Shown here one piece after another: positions 16,301-24,637 of a DNA stretch of 64,000 nucleotides. Position 1 is the stretch's first letter; every line of letters begins with the position of its first letter. The stretch comes from Bin76 sp963665765. Lineage in GTDB: Bacteria > Actinomycetota > Acidimicrobiia > Spongiisociales > ZC4RG35. The DNA lies in the NCBI GenBank assembly GCA_963665765.1, contig OY762464.1:2880023-2944022 (forward strand), read 5' to 3'. Both the position numbers and the translations under genes were made by a program. Under the pieces are notes generated by a model that was given only the letters and a program-made list of their open reading frames with translations, searched no databases and was not told the origin of the DNA.

Positions 16301-16906
16301 ATGGTCTGGGTAAAAGTGTGCGGTCTCTCCCGGCTGTCAGAGTTGGAGGCGGCGTGGGAGGCCGGCGCTGATGCGTTCGGGATGGTGCTGGCGGCCGGAA
16401 CGCCCCGGTACATCACGGTCGACAACGCCCGGCGTCTGGCTGATGCCACCCCCCTCCCCGGCTTCTTGGTGACGGTGGACGAAACTCCCCGAAGACTGAT
16501 GGAGTTGGTCGATCGAATCGGGGCCCGGGGGGTGCAGCCCCATGGGAAACATGGGAGCGAAGCCGCTGCGGAGGCGGCTCTCCAGGGTCTGACGGTGTTG
16601 AGGCCGGTGAAAGTGGGCGCCTGCCAGGTAGCGGTGGACTATGTGCCCTCTGCTCAGATTCCCATTCTCGACACGGCCGATTCCCGCCGGCACGGGGGGA
16701 CCGGTCGCTCTTTCGATTACGAACGTGTGCCTCCCATCGACCGAAAATGGGTGCTGGCCGGGGGTTTGGGTCCCCACAACGTGGCGCGAGCGGTGAAAAG
16801 GCTGCAACCGTGGGGGGTGGACGCCTCATCTCATCTAGAGTCCTCCCTGGGAGTCAAAGACCCAGCCCGTATCCGTGCTTTCGTGAGAGAGGCCAAACCG
16901 CGATGA
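16301..16906 (+). CDS. trpF: Phosphoribosylanthranilate isomerase
   Basis: Amadori rearrangement of phosphoribosylanthranilate. 201 residues; begins WVKVCGLSRLSELEAAWEAGADAFGMV with the catalytic Cys, has the catalytic Asp in ILDTADSRRHGGTGRSFDYE and ends with VLAGGLGPHNVARAV and VDASSHLESSLGVKD. The usual VDVSSGVE becomes VDASSHLE. Five nt after trpC. In some actinobacteria this job is done by PriA; a dedicated TrpF here indicates the standard pathway. Confidence 0.93.
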   Translation: MVWVKVCGLSRLSELEAAWEAGADAFGMVLAAGTPRYITVDNARRLADATPLPGFLVTVDETPRRLMELVDRIGARGVQPHGKHGSEAAAEAALQGLTVLRPVKVGACQVAVDYVPSAQIPILDTADSRRHGGTGRSFDYERVPPIDRKWVLAGGLGPHNVARAVKRLQPWGVDASSHLESSLGVKDPARIRAFVREAKPR

Positions 16907-18072
16907 AACCCCGACTGCTTCGTCCCGACCGAAGGGGCCGTTTTGGCGAGTATGGGGGCCGCTTCGCTCCCGAGACCTTGATGGCCGCCCTGGAGGAGTT
17001 GGAGGAAGAGTTCTCCGCAGCATGGGCTGATCCCCTGTTTGTGGGGGAATACCATCGCCTGCTCGAACTCTACGTGGGCCGTCCCACGCCGCTTTACCCT
17101 GCCCGTCGGCTCGGTGAGCAGTTGGGGGTGGAGATATGGCTGAAACGGGAGGACCTGGCGCACACCGGCGCTCACAAGATCAACAACGCCCTGGGCCAGG
17201 GACTTTTGGCTCGCCGCATGGGGAAGCCCCGCATCATCGCCGAGACCGGCGCCGGGCAGCACGGGGTGGCCACCGCCACCGCCGCCGCCGTTCTGGGGCT
17301 GGAGTGCCAGGTCTATATGGGAGAGGTGGACATCCGCCGCCAGGCGCCCAACGTCTCCCGAATGCAGATCCTGGGAAGCGAGGTGATCGGGGTGTCGTCG
17401 GGGGCGGGAACGCTCAAGGATGCGGTGAGCGAAGCCATGAGAGACTGGGCGCGCACTGTGGAGGAGACGCAGTACGTGATCGGGTCGGTGGTCGGTCCGC
17501 ACCCCTTCCCCTGGATGGTCAGAGAACTGCAAAAGGTTATCGGGGAGGAGATCCTGCACCAGTCCGAGCAACTGCCGGACGTGGCGGTGGCCTGCGTGGG
17601 GGGAGGGTCCAATGCCATCGGGATGTTCTGGCCCCTGGCGGGCACCGGGGTGGAATTGGTGGGAGTGGAGGCAGGCGGCGAGGGGATCGGCACCGGTCGG
17701 CACGGGGCGTCCATCGGCGCCGGGAGTCCGGGGATCCTTCACGGCGCCCGCACCTACCTGCTGCAGGACCACGATGGTCAGGTGTTGGAGGCTCATTCCA
17801 TCTCGGCCGGTCTTGACTATCCGGGCGTGGGGCCCGAGCACTCCTATTTCCAAGAGGCCGGCCTGGCCCGCTATGTCTCTGTGACCGACCGTGAAGCGTT
17901 GGAGGGTGTGAGGTTGCTGGCGAGGACCGAGGGCATCATCCCCGCTCTGGAGAGCGCCCACGCGGTGGCCTGGGTGGCCAAGGAGGCGGCGTCGCTTCAC
18001 CACCGCACGGTGCTGATCAATCTGTCGGGAAGAGGTGACAAGGACATGGAAATGCTGGTGGAGAGCCTATGA
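16903..18072 (+). CDS. trpB: Tryptophan synthase beta chain
   Basis: PLP enzyme joining indole with serine. The ATG at 16903 overlaps the trpF stop (ATGA) and yields 389 residues, the family norm. Visible: FGEYGGRFAPETLM, the PLP lysine in REDLAHTGAHKINNALGQ, ETGAGQHGVATATAAAVLG, the phosphate loop CVGGGSNAIGMFWP and the C-terminal NLSGRGDKDM. Canonical TrpB1 type that pairs with TrpA encoded next. Confidence 0.97.
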   Translation: MKPRLLRPDRRGRFGEYGGRFAPETLMAALEELEEEFSAAWADPLFVGEYHRLLELYVGRPTPLYPARRLGEQLGVEIWLKREDLAHTGAHKINNALGQGLLARRMGKPRIIAETGAGQHGVATATAAAVLGLECQVYMGEVDIRRQAPNVSRMQILGSEVIGVSSGAGTLKDAVSEAMRDWARTVEETQYVIGSVVGPHPFPWMVRELQKVIGEEILHQSEQLPDVAVACVGGGSNAIGMFWPLAGTGVELVGVEAGGEGIGTGRHGASIGAGSPGILHGARTYLLQDHDGQVLEAHSISAGLDYPGVGPEHSYFQEAGLARYVSVTDREALEGVRLLARTEGIIPALESAHAVAWVAKEAASLHHRTVLINLSGRGDKDMEMLVESL

Positions 18073-18923
18073 GCCACTCCCAACCGGCGGACTATGCTCG
18101 CTCGGCGCAGATGCGCACCGGCGCCGAGCGGATCACCGAGCTTTTCGCCACTGCCCGCCTCCAAGATCGGTCGGTTTTCCTGCCTTTTCTCACTGCCGGT
18201 CTGCCCGATCCGGCGCACTCGGCGGAGATGTTCCGGGCGATGGCCGAAGCGGGCGCCGACGGTTTCGAGGTGGGCATACCCTATTCGGATCCGCTGATGG
18301 ACGGACCGGTGATCTGCCGGGGAAGCGAGCAGGCTATCGCGGCGGGGGCCACTTTGGACAAAAGCCTCTCCATTCTCGGTGAGGTGGCCGACACCACCGG
18401 GCTGCCTTCGCTGGCCATGACCTACGCCAACCCGGTATTCCGCCGGGGAGCGGACTGGTTCTGCGACCGGTTGGCCGAGGCCGGAGCGGCAGGCATGATC
18501 GTTGCCGATCTGCCTTTCGACGAGGCCCGGCCGCTGAGCGAGGCCGCCCGACGTCATGGGCTGGGGATGGTGTTGTTTGTGGCGCTCACCTCCACCTACC
18601 GCCGGATCGAAGCGGTGGCCGACGCCAAACCGGCTTTCATATACGCGGTGGCCAACTTGGGGGTCACCGGAGAGCGAAGCGAATGGAGCAGTCGGGTGGA
18701 GGAGTTGGTGGGGCGGATCCGGGGAGTCACCGATATTCCGGTGGTCCTGGGCGTGGGCATCTCCAACCCCGAGCAGGCCGCCATCGCCGCCCGGCTGGCG
18801 GACGGCTTCATTGTGGGAACCTCCCTGGTGCGCCGGGTGCTCGAATCATCCAACGCCGGGCAATCCGCCCGATCCCTGGCCACCGCGGTGCAAGAGATGT
18901 CCGCCGCCGCCCGCCGAAGATGA
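18069..18923 (+). CDS. trpA: Tryptophan synthase alpha chain
   Basis: Splits indole-3-glycerol phosphate to indole, channelled to TrpB. 284 residues; FLPFLTAGLPDP, the catalytic Glu/Asp region ADGFEVGIPYSDPLMDGPVI, ADLPFDEARPL, YAVANLGVTGERS, VVLGVGISNPEQA and VGTSLVRRVLE. ATGA overlap with trpB. Last gene of the run; a dyad-rich stretch follows. Confidence 0.96.
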   Translation: MSHSQPADYARSAQMRTGAERITELFATARLQDRSVFLPFLTAGLPDPAHSAEMFRAMAEAGADGFEVGIPYSDPLMDGPVICRGSEQAIAAGATLDKSLSILGEVADTTGLPSLAMTYANPVFRRGADWFCDRLAEAGAAGMIVADLPFDEARPLSEAARRHGLGMVLFVALTSTYRRIEAVADAKPAFIYAVANLGVTGERSEWSSRVEELVGRIRGVTDIPVVLGVGISNPEQAAIAARLADGFIVGTSLVRRVLESSNAGQSARSLATAVQEMSAAARRR

Positions 18924-18965
18924 CCAACCGGGAAACGTTGCGGCGGGGAGAACGTCTTTAGGGTG

Positions 18966-19012
18966 TAGGGGGGTGATGTCCCCGGGATGAGGACCTTTCC
19001 GGGGTCCCCCTA
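18966..19012. promoter_or_regulatory. Nested inverted repeat between trpA and the lipoprotein gene
   Basis: TAGGGGG at 18966-18972 is the complement of CCCCCTA at 19006-19012, and inside it CCCCGG pairs with a CCGGGG. The outer right arm abuts TAAAAT (19011-19016), a passable -10 box for the gene starting at 19056. No U-run follows, so it is more likely an operator or mRNA structure than a simple terminator for the trp genes. Confidence 0.35.
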
Positions 19013-19055
19013 AAATCAGATCATGGGGGAGAAACCCAAGAACAGGGGGCAACTA

Positions 19056-21092
19056 ATGAAACGTCTGATTATTTTGGTAGTGGCGGGGTCAATGCTGGGG
19101 TCGGCCTGCGGCGCCGATTCGAATGGTGAGGTTCCGGCGGAAACCACCCTGGCAACCGGGACCACGGCTGCGACGGATACCGATCCACCCACTTCCACCA
19201 CTGGGACGGTGACCACCGGGGGAGGTGAGGGTCCGACCCTGGTGACGGTCGGTTTGCGTACTTTCCGAAATTGCGATGAGATTCTCGACTACTACATCGA
19301 GAATGCTCTGGAGCAGGTGGGGCCCTATGGGCTGGAAGGTTCCCGCTTCTTTTTCGAGAGGGCCGACGAGGAGATGGCTATGGCGGCGGAGTCGGCGTCG
19401 TCCGCCGACAGTTCAGGATCAACCCCCTCTTTTACCGGCACCAATGTGCAAGTAGCGGGAGTGGACGAGGCCGATCTGGTCAAGACCGACGGACAGTACA
19501 TCTACTCGCTCTTGGACTCCCGGAATCGGTTGCGGATTGTGGAGGTGAACGCGGGGGTGGTGGAACTGGTTTCCTCGTTGGATGTTGGCTTCACGCCCAG
19601 TGAAATGTTGCTTCATGAGGACACCCTGCTGCTGCTGGCCTCCGATTGGAGGGTGGGGCCGGTGACGCAGATCGCGCAGGTGGACATCTCCGATCGGGAA
19701 TCTCCTGAACTGGTGGCGGGATTGAGCATCGACGGCAATTACAACGGTGCTCGTTTGTCGGATGGAATCGCCCGAGTGGTGGTCACCTCCAATCCGGTGG
19801 GAATCGAGTGGGAGCGTCCCCGCGGAAGCGGGCTGCGGGCTGAGCAGGAGGCGATCGAAGCCAACCGGGAACTGGTCAGAAACTCCACCCTGGGCAACTG
19901 GCTACCGGCCTACGTGCTGCAGGAAAATGGCGGTGGCGACCCCGAGTGGGGACAGTTGGTCGATTGCTCCAACGTGTTGGCGCCGGGGGTGTTTTCGGGT
20001 TTGAACACCCTTTCCATCACTCTCTTCGACCTCTCCCTGGGGATAGCGGAGTGGTCGACCGCCGGGGTGGTGGCCGAGGGGGATACCATCTACGCCACCG
20101 GGGAGAGCGTATATGTGGCGACCGGGCGGTGGATCGATTGGGGGATCTCCGATGATGAAGTGGAATCCCAATCGTCCGGCTACACCACCCTGATTCACAA
20201 ATTCGACACGTCTTCTGTCGGAAACCCCATCTATGAGGCCAGCGGAGAGGTAAGTGGTTTCTTGCTCAATCAGTTCTCCATGGACGAATACGGGGGGGAT
20301 CTGCGGGTGGCGGCTACCACTTCCCCGTCTTGGTGGTGGACCGAGGACTCGCAGAGTCATGTCACCGTGCTTCGTCCCGACGGTGATCTTCTTGAAGAAG
20401 TCGGGTCAGTGTGGGGTCTGGGAGAGGGGGAACAAATCTTCTCGGTCAGGTTCATGGGGCCCGACGCCTACGTGGTGACCTTCCGTCAGGTGGATCCGCT
20501 CTACGCTCTGGATCTTTCCGATCCGTTCGATCCCCGGGTGCTGGGACAATTGAAGATCCCCGGATTCTCCTCTTACCTGCATCCGGTGGGCGACGGCCTG
20601 TTGCTGGGAGTGGGTCAGGAGGCGTCTCTGGAAGGACGAGTGGAAGGATTGCAGGTGTCGTTGTTCGATGTTTCCGACCCCACCGACCCCGTTCGGGTGG
20701 CCCAGATCCGTCCTCTGGCGGATGATGGAGAACACCCTGACAGCAGTTGGTCGCCGGTGGAAAACGACCACCGGGCGTTCGTACTCTCCGACGGTTTGGC
20801 GTTGGTTCCCTATTCGGCCTATTGGTGGAGCGAAACCGATTACCGGGTCGATGCCGGCGTGGTGGCCATCGAAGTGAATGGGACCGACCTGTTCTTGGAG
20901 GATCTGCTGCGTCCCCTGTCGGACGGGCCGGTGGGGGAAGAGTCATCGGACTCCAGGAAGGTGGAACAGGCCGTTCCCCGCCGGGTCATCATCATCGACG
21001 AAAGGATCTACTCCATCACCTCCCTCGGCGTGGCTGTCCACCGGATGGATACCTGGGATCGGACGACCTTCCTGGAATATCCGCGCCGGTAG
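19056..21092 (+). CDS. Secreted beta-propeller lipoprotein (PF09826-like)
   Basis: Lipoprotein with lipobox SMLGSAC (Cys18) after a short basic-hydrophobic signal, a Ser/Thr/Glu-rich linker, then a large domain with repeated blades. It resembles the bacterial secreted beta-propeller family distantly related to WD-40: TNVQVAGVDEADLVKTDGQYIY followed by repeated [LV]xxxDLSDPxxPxxLG strands (LDLSDPFDPRVLGQLKIPG, LFDVSDPTDPVRVAQI) and the end GVAVHRMDTW. Start at 19056 follows AGGGGGC. It probably sits outside the membrane, binding a ligand or protein; the function of the family is not established. Confidence 0.8.
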   Translation: MKRLIILVVAGSMLGSACGADSNGEVPAETTLATGTTAATDTDPPTSTTGTVTTGGGEGPTLVTVGLRTFRNCDEILDYYIENALEQVGPYGLEGSRFFFERADEEMAMAAESASSADSSGSTPSFTGTNVQVAGVDEADLVKTDGQYIYSLLDSRNRLRIVEVNAGVVELVSSLDVGFTPSEMLLHEDTLLLLASDWRVGPVTQIAQVDISDRESPELVAGLSIDGNYNGARLSDGIARVVVTSNPVGIEWERPRGSGLRAEQEAIEANRELVRNSTLGNWLPAYVLQENGGGDPEWGQLVDCSNVLAPGVFSGLNTLSITLFDLSLGIAEWSTAGVVAEGDTIYATGESVYVATGRWIDWGISDDEVESQSSGYTTLIHKFDTSSVGNPIYEASGEVSGFLLNQFSMDEYGGDLRVAATTSPSWWWTEDSQSHVTVLRPDGDLLEEVGSVWGLGEGEQIFSVRFMGPDAYVVTFRQVDPLYALDLSDPFDPRVLGQLKIPGFSSYLHPVGDGLLLGVGQEASLEGRVEGLQVSLFDVSDPTDPVRVAQIRPLADDGEHPDSSWSPVENDHRAFVLSDGLALVPYSAYWWSETDYRVDAGVVAIEVNGTDLFLEDLLRPLSDGPVGEESSDSRKVEQAVPRRVIIIDERIYSITSLGVAVHRMDTWDRTTFLEYPRR

Positions 21093-21178
21093 GCGCCTAT
21101 TTGTCTCGGTGGACTCCGTTCCCGGACCCCGAGGTAATCTGAATGGAGTTCACAGGTGGCTAAAACGGAGGTTCTCTG

Positions 21179-21949
21179 ATGTCGATGGTGGAATACTCGG
21201 TGGAAGGCGCGGTGGCGGTGGTGCGTCTCAACCGGCCCCCCGTGAACGCCCTCTCCCTCGAGTTGTCCCGGGAGTTGCACGAGGCCTTCGGAACCGCGGA
21301 GGACCCCTCCGTGCGGGCGATGATCCTGACCGGACAACCCCACTTCGCGGCCGGGGCCGACATCAAAGGGTTCCGTTCTGCTCACGACTCCGGGAAGATG
21401 ACCGAGAATCTGGCGTCGGAATTGGTGGACGCCATCTGGCGCCTGGAAGCACTTGCCAAACCCACCATCGCGGTTGTGTTCGGCTATGCCCTGGGGGGCG
21501 GTCTGGAATTGTCCATGGGGTGTGACTTCCGGTATCTGGCGGAAGACGCCCAAGTGGGGCAGCCCGAGGTGAAGCTGGGGATTATCCCGGGCGCGGGGGG
21601 AACCCAGCGGCTGGCCCGTATCGTCGGTTTTCAGAAAGCCAAGGAAATAGTGATGTCGGGGAGGTTCGTTTCGGCCGGAGAGGCCCTCGACTTGGGCCTG
21701 GCCGATCAGGTCTTCCCCGCCGACGAACTGCTGGGCCGGGCCATGGAGGACGCCAATCGATGGGCGCAGGGGCCCACCGTTGCCCTGGGCGCCGCCAAGC
21801 GCGCCCTGATAGGAGGCTTGGGACTCCACCTACGCGAAGCCATGGAGGTGGAGCGACAGGCATTCGGGGATTGCTTTTGGAGCGACGACGCCCGAGAGGG
21901 CGTGGCGGCCTTTCTGCAAAAGCGTCGAGCCACCTTCGGGGGAAGTTAA
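21179..21949 (+). CDS. Enoyl-CoA hydratase/isomerase family protein
   Basis: Crotonase-fold protein of 256 residues; hydrates or isomerises an acyl-CoA. Oxyanion-hole segments LTGQPHFAAGADIKGF and GYALGGGLELSMGCDFRYLAEDAQVGQPEVKLGIIPGAGGTQRL are present; the two Glu of true hydratases correspond to ELSMGCD and GQPEVKLGIIPGAGG, consistent with hydratase activity. GGAGG precedes the ATG. It stands alone between a propeller lipoprotein and a convergent SRPBCC gene, so its pathway is unclear. Confidence 0.88.
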   Translation: MSMVEYSVEGAVAVVRLNRPPVNALSLELSRELHEAFGTAEDPSVRAMILTGQPHFAAGADIKGFRSAHDSGKMTENLASELVDAIWRLEALAKPTIAVVFGYALGGGLELSMGCDFRYLAEDAQVGQPEVKLGIIPGAGGTQRLARIVGFQKAKEIVMSGRFVSAGEALDLGLADQVFPADELLGRAMEDANRWAQGPTVALGAAKRALIGGLGLHLREAMEVERQAFGDCFWSDDAREGVAAFLQKRRATFGGS

Positions 21950-21958
21950 TCCTGCCGG

Positions 21959-22399
21959 TCAGAGGAGGGCTTCCACCCGATCTGCGAAGCCGACCAGATT
22001 GGATCGAAAAACCCTACGGAGGATGGGCCGGGCGAACCACCCGGTGAGCGCCCCGCCCAGGTACCAGGGGAAGCGGAGACTCTCGGTTAGGGTCAAGGTG
22101 CTGCCGCCGGGATGGGAGGATATCTGAAAGCGCCCCTCACCGCTGACCCGGCCCAGGCGGCGCACCCCGATACTCTTTCCCTCCGTCCATTCGTCCACCT
22201 CCATAAGGTCCGTGACTCGCAGAGGACCCACCACGGTGGGTACCTTCATACGGACCCCGACCCCCCGGCGCTGGTCGTTTTCGAAGACAATCGAAACCGC
22301 GTCCCTCATCCAGTCCGAATGAGAAGACAGGTCAGAGAGATGTTCCCAGACCAACTCCGACGGCGCGGCGACTGCCACCGAGATTCTGATCGACCCCAC
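21959..22399 (-). CDS. SRPBCC (START/polyketide-cyclase-like) protein
   Basis: Helix-grip fold of 146 residues that binds a hydrophobic ligand. The pattern ISVAVAAPSELVWEHLSDLSSHSDWM at the N-terminus and the long C-terminal helix (GWFARPILRRVFRSNLVGF) are typical of coenzyme Q-binding/polyketide cyclase type SRPBCC proteins. A GTG at 22399 (with AGGG 9 nt upstream) gives this length; the longer open frame upstream runs through tRNA genes and is not coding. Convergent with the enoyl-CoA hydratase. Ligand unknown. Confidence 0.75.
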   Translation of the reverse strand: MGSIRISVAVAAPSELVWEHLSDLSSHSDWMRDAVSIVFENDQRRGVGVRMKVPTVVGPLRVTDLMEVDEWTEGKSIGVRRLGRVSGEGRFQISSHPGGSTLTLTESLRFPWYLGGALTGWFARPILRRVFRSNLVGFADRVEALL

Positions 22400-22512
22400 A
22401 AAAAGAGACCCTAGCCGCGCTCCGGGGGTAATGGTTGGCAGGGGTGTCGGGTGGACCAGGCTTGTCCGAACCGCCATCGGCCTTATCAACATGGAGGGAT
22501 CGGAACACTTGC

Positions 22513-22518
22513 TACAAT
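22513..22518 (+). promoter_or_regulatory. -10 box for tRNA-Gln/tRNA-Glu
   Basis: TACAAT at 22513-22518 sits 15 nt before the 5' end of the tRNA-Gln gene, a good place for the -10 element. No strong -35 hexamer is seen. Confidence 0.45.
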
Positions 22519-22533
22519 GTTCGAAAAGAGCCC

Positions 22534-22608
22534 TCGGGGGTGGTGTAATTGGTAACACGGCAGGTTCTGGCCCTGTTATTGAGGGTTCGAGTCCTTCCCC
22601 CCGAGCCA
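22534..22608 (+). tRNA. tRNA-Gln (anticodon CUG)
   Basis: Full cloverleaf: acceptor TCGGGGG pairs with CCCCCGA, anticodon stem CAGG/CCTG with loop TTCTGGC (anticodon CTG), T arm GAGGGTTCGAGTCCTTC, discriminator G and encoded CCA at 22606-22608. Reads CAG codons; a second tRNA-Gln with UUG is at 54384. Confidence 0.95.
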
Positions 22609-22609
22609 G

Positions 22610-22628
22610 GGCCGAGTACCCCTCGGCC
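22610..22628 (+). terminator. Hairpin between two tRNA genes
   Basis: GGCCGAG and CTCGGCC form a perfect 7-bp stem with a 5-nt loop, followed only by TTGCT. It may be a weak terminator or a processing structure between tRNA-Gln and tRNA-Glu. Confidence 0.4.
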
Positions 22629-22633
22629 TTGCT

Positions 22634-22709
22634 GGCCCCGTCGTCTAGTGGCCTAGGACGCCGGCCTCTCAAGCCGGTAACGCCGGTTCGAATCCGGTCG
22701 GGGCTGCCA
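22634..22709 (+). tRNA. tRNA-Glu (anticodon CUC)
   Basis: Acceptor GGCCCCG pairs with CGGGGCT (one G-U), anticodon stem CCGGC/GCCGG with loop CTCTCAA (anticodon CTC), T loop GGTTCGAATCC and encoded CCA at 22707-22709. Reads GAG. Confidence 0.95.
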
Positions 22710-22824
22710 TTGGTTGAAGCCACGTTGTTGCTCGGCCAAGTCGGGTCAAATTCCCGGATCGGGTTGTTGAGACATGCTCTCGTCAGGACTCGCGGTGTCC
22801 GCGAAAGAAGCCCCACCCGGGTTC

Positions 22825-22853
22825 TTGACTGCCAAACCGGCATCGCCAAAACT
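22825..22853 (+). promoter_or_regulatory. Possible promoter of the helix-turn-helix gene
   Basis: TTGACT (22825-22830) and AAAACT (22848-22853) are separated by 17 nt, upstream of an AAGGAGAGG ribosome site and the ATG at 22878. The -10 is weak. Confidence 0.35.
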
Positions 22854-22877
22854 AAGGTCAGCCAAGGAGAGGTAGAG

Positions 22878-23114
22878 ATGATGCAGAGCAGTACCAGGAA
22901 CGAAGGGGGATACCCCTCTGTGCTAGACACCGGTCAGGTGGCGGAGTTGCTGCAGATGAATGTGCAGATGGTTCGCAAGTACGCCCGGGAGGGTCGGCTT
23001 CCCGCCTACCAGTTGCCCGGATCGAGGGTGTACAGGTTTATACATTCTGAGATTATCGATTTTGTCCGCGCTCACCCGGTGGTGCCCGTAGTCGATCAGA
23101 CAGCAGAGGCCTGA
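22878..23114 (+). CDS. Excisionase/MerR-type helix-turn-helix protein
   Basis: A 78-residue DNA-binding protein with a single HTH_17-like domain: VLDTGQVAELLQMNVQMVRKYAREGRLPAYQLPGSRVYRF, the usual winged-helix of excisionase-family regulators, and a short tail. The ATG at 22878 has AAGGAGAGG close upstream. No integrase is adjacent, so it is more likely a housekeeping regulator than a phage excisionase. It converges on the 23136 gene. Confidence 0.8.
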   Translation: MMQSSTRNEGGYPSVLDTGQVAELLQMNVQMVRKYAREGRLPAYQLPGSRVYRFIHSEIIDFVRAHPVVPVVDQTAEA

Positions 23115-23135
23115 CCGAGGGCCCCCCGGCATAGA

Positions 23136-23714
23136 TCAGCGAAGCGGGAGAGGTCGGATAACCACAGCCAGCTCCTCCAACGGAAGGTAGCAATCGGTCC
23201 CGGTGGGCTCGACCAGCCACAAGTGGTCCATCGAAACCACTCGGATCCTGCCTTTGCGCGGTTCGGGAAGTGACGGTGCGTACAGTTCCACTGCTTCCTG
23301 GGTCATTTCCAATTCGGTGAGGCGGGCCCGCCAGGTGGGCGCCGCACCTCGGGCTTCTGCGCCTCCCGCGGTGCGTCTGGCCACCCGCAGGGAGATGCGG
23401 TCCAGACGAGCATCGACACAGAGGTTCTCGGTGTTCATGGTGAGGTAATCGCGGCCGCTCCCCATCACCTCTCCGGTCAAATGCAAGGTTCCGGTTTGCA
23501 GGGTTACCAGATCGCCGCGGTGAAGCAGCATCTCGGCCACATCACGCATGGTGCGACCTCGCAGGCGATGCTGATGTATCTCGATCTCGGCGGCTTCGAG
23601 CTCCGCGCGCCATTCCTGTCCGATCCCCTGGCGCAAATATCGGGCCAGGTCGGCCAGGATTTGTTCGTCGGAAGGGTCGCCGCCGTGCGGTGAAGTAGTG
23701 GAAAACCCCGTCAT
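23136..23714 (-). CDS. Conserved-type hypothetical protein with small beta-barrel
   Basis: A 192-residue soluble protein of no recognised name. The N-terminal half is helical (DEQILADLARYLRQGIGQEW, then a basic helix). The middle, GDLVTLQTGTLHLTGEVMGSGRDYLTM, has the strand pattern of an Sm-like or SH3-like small barrel. A second strand-rich part closes the protein (GRIRVVSMDHLWLVEPTGTDCYLPL). Divergent from the Tad pilus operon, with about 115 nt between. A nucleic-acid role is only a guess from the fold pattern. Confidence 0.6.
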   Translation of the reverse strand: MTGFSTTSPHGGDPSDEQILADLARYLRQGIGQEWRAELEAAEIEIHQHRLRGRTMRDVAEMLLHRGDLVTLQTGTLHLTGEVMGSGRDYLTMNTENLCVDARLDRISLRVARRTAGGAEARGAAPTWRARLTELEMTQEAVELYAPSLPEPRKGRIRVVSMDHLWLVEPTGTDCYLPLEELAVVIRPLPLR

Positions 23715-23830
23715 GTTGGGAAAGGCCTCCTCCCTGGGTAGCCCCTTGCGGGCTTATCCGCTATTTATAGTCCGGTTGAAGATCTTTCTTTCTACCGAGT
23801 CGATCGGGGTGGTCGGCGAAGGGAGGGACC

Positions 23831-24637
23831 TTGACATCCTTTACACCTTCCGATCCGCTTGACGGTCGGTCTGAGAAAACCGTCGGTCGTCGGAGAAAAT
23901 TTCCGGCGATCTCCGGCGTCCATCTGCTGATTCTGGCGACGGGCATTCTGGCCTTTATCGCCAACCTGGCGCTGCTGCGCGATGGCGAGACGCCGCTTAC
24001 GCAAATGGCGGTGAGTCGAATCGATCTGACGCCCGGGCGGCGTCTTCACCCCGAGGACCTACGGCTTACCCCGGTCGATGTGGAGGAGTCGGTCGCCTCC
24101 GGATTGATCGCCGAATCGGAGTTGACCGAATACCAGGGGTGGGTGGTGACCGGACCGATCGCATCGGGGTCCCTGATCAGCAAGACAAGCCTACGGGCCC
24201 CGCCCGCCGAATTGGCGTCCCGCGCGATGAGCTTTCCCATCGAGGTGGAGCATGCCGTGGGAGGGGATCTGATCGTCGGCGACCTGGTGGATGTCATCAG
24301 GGTGGACGAAGATCAGGCCCGGTTCGTCGCCACCGGTTTGACGGTGCTGGACGTTCCCGGTCGATCAGAAGGCGGTCTGGGCCTGTCCGGAGACTTTCAT
24401 GTGGTTCTGGAGGTGGATGACCGAACGGCGCTCGGTCTGGCTCTGGCGCTGGCTCATGCCCGGGTGGAGTTGGTGCGATCCACCGGTTCGTCGCCGGTGA
24501 CAGTTAGCAGTCGCAAGGAGCTTCGACCCGGTTTTGCGAGTCGGGGGCCGTCTTCGCTCGGGCAGGATGATCCTGGTCGGACCCGATCGGGAGACCCGGG
24601 GGGCTACCCGCCGGATGGGGAAAGGCTGCTGCCATGA
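23831..24637 (+). CDS. cpaB: CpaB-like SAF-domain protein of the Tad pilus
   Basis: First gene of the Tad/Flp cluster. A 268-residue protein with one N-terminal transmembrane anchor (HLLILATGILAFIANLALL) and an SAF domain (IDLTPGRRLHPEDLRLTPVDVE, then ASGSLISKTSLRAP), as in CpaB/RcpC, which in diderms stabilises the secretin; in this monoderm it probably acts at the cell envelope outside the membrane. TTG start at 23831 supported by GGGAGGG just upstream. The stop overlaps the next start by ATGA. Confidence 0.82.
   Translation: MTSFTPSDPLDGRSEKTVGRRRKFPAISGVHLLILATGILAFIANLALLRDGETPLTQMAVSRIDLTPGRRLHPEDLRLTPVDVEESVASGLIAESELTEYQGWVVTGPIASGSLISKTSLRAPPAELASRAMSFPIEVEHAVGGDLIVGDLVDVIRVDEDQARFVATGLTVLDVPGRSEGGLGLSGDFHVVLEVDDRTALGLALALAHARVELVRSTGSSPVTVSSRKELRPGFASRGPSSLGQDDPGRTRSGDPGGYPPDGERLLP

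Noticed and set aside
22431..22877. Upstream extension of the HTH gene and of the minus-strand SRPBCC gene through 22431-22930.
   Set aside because: These frames run through two tRNA genes; the supported starts are at 22878 (plus) and 22399 (minus).
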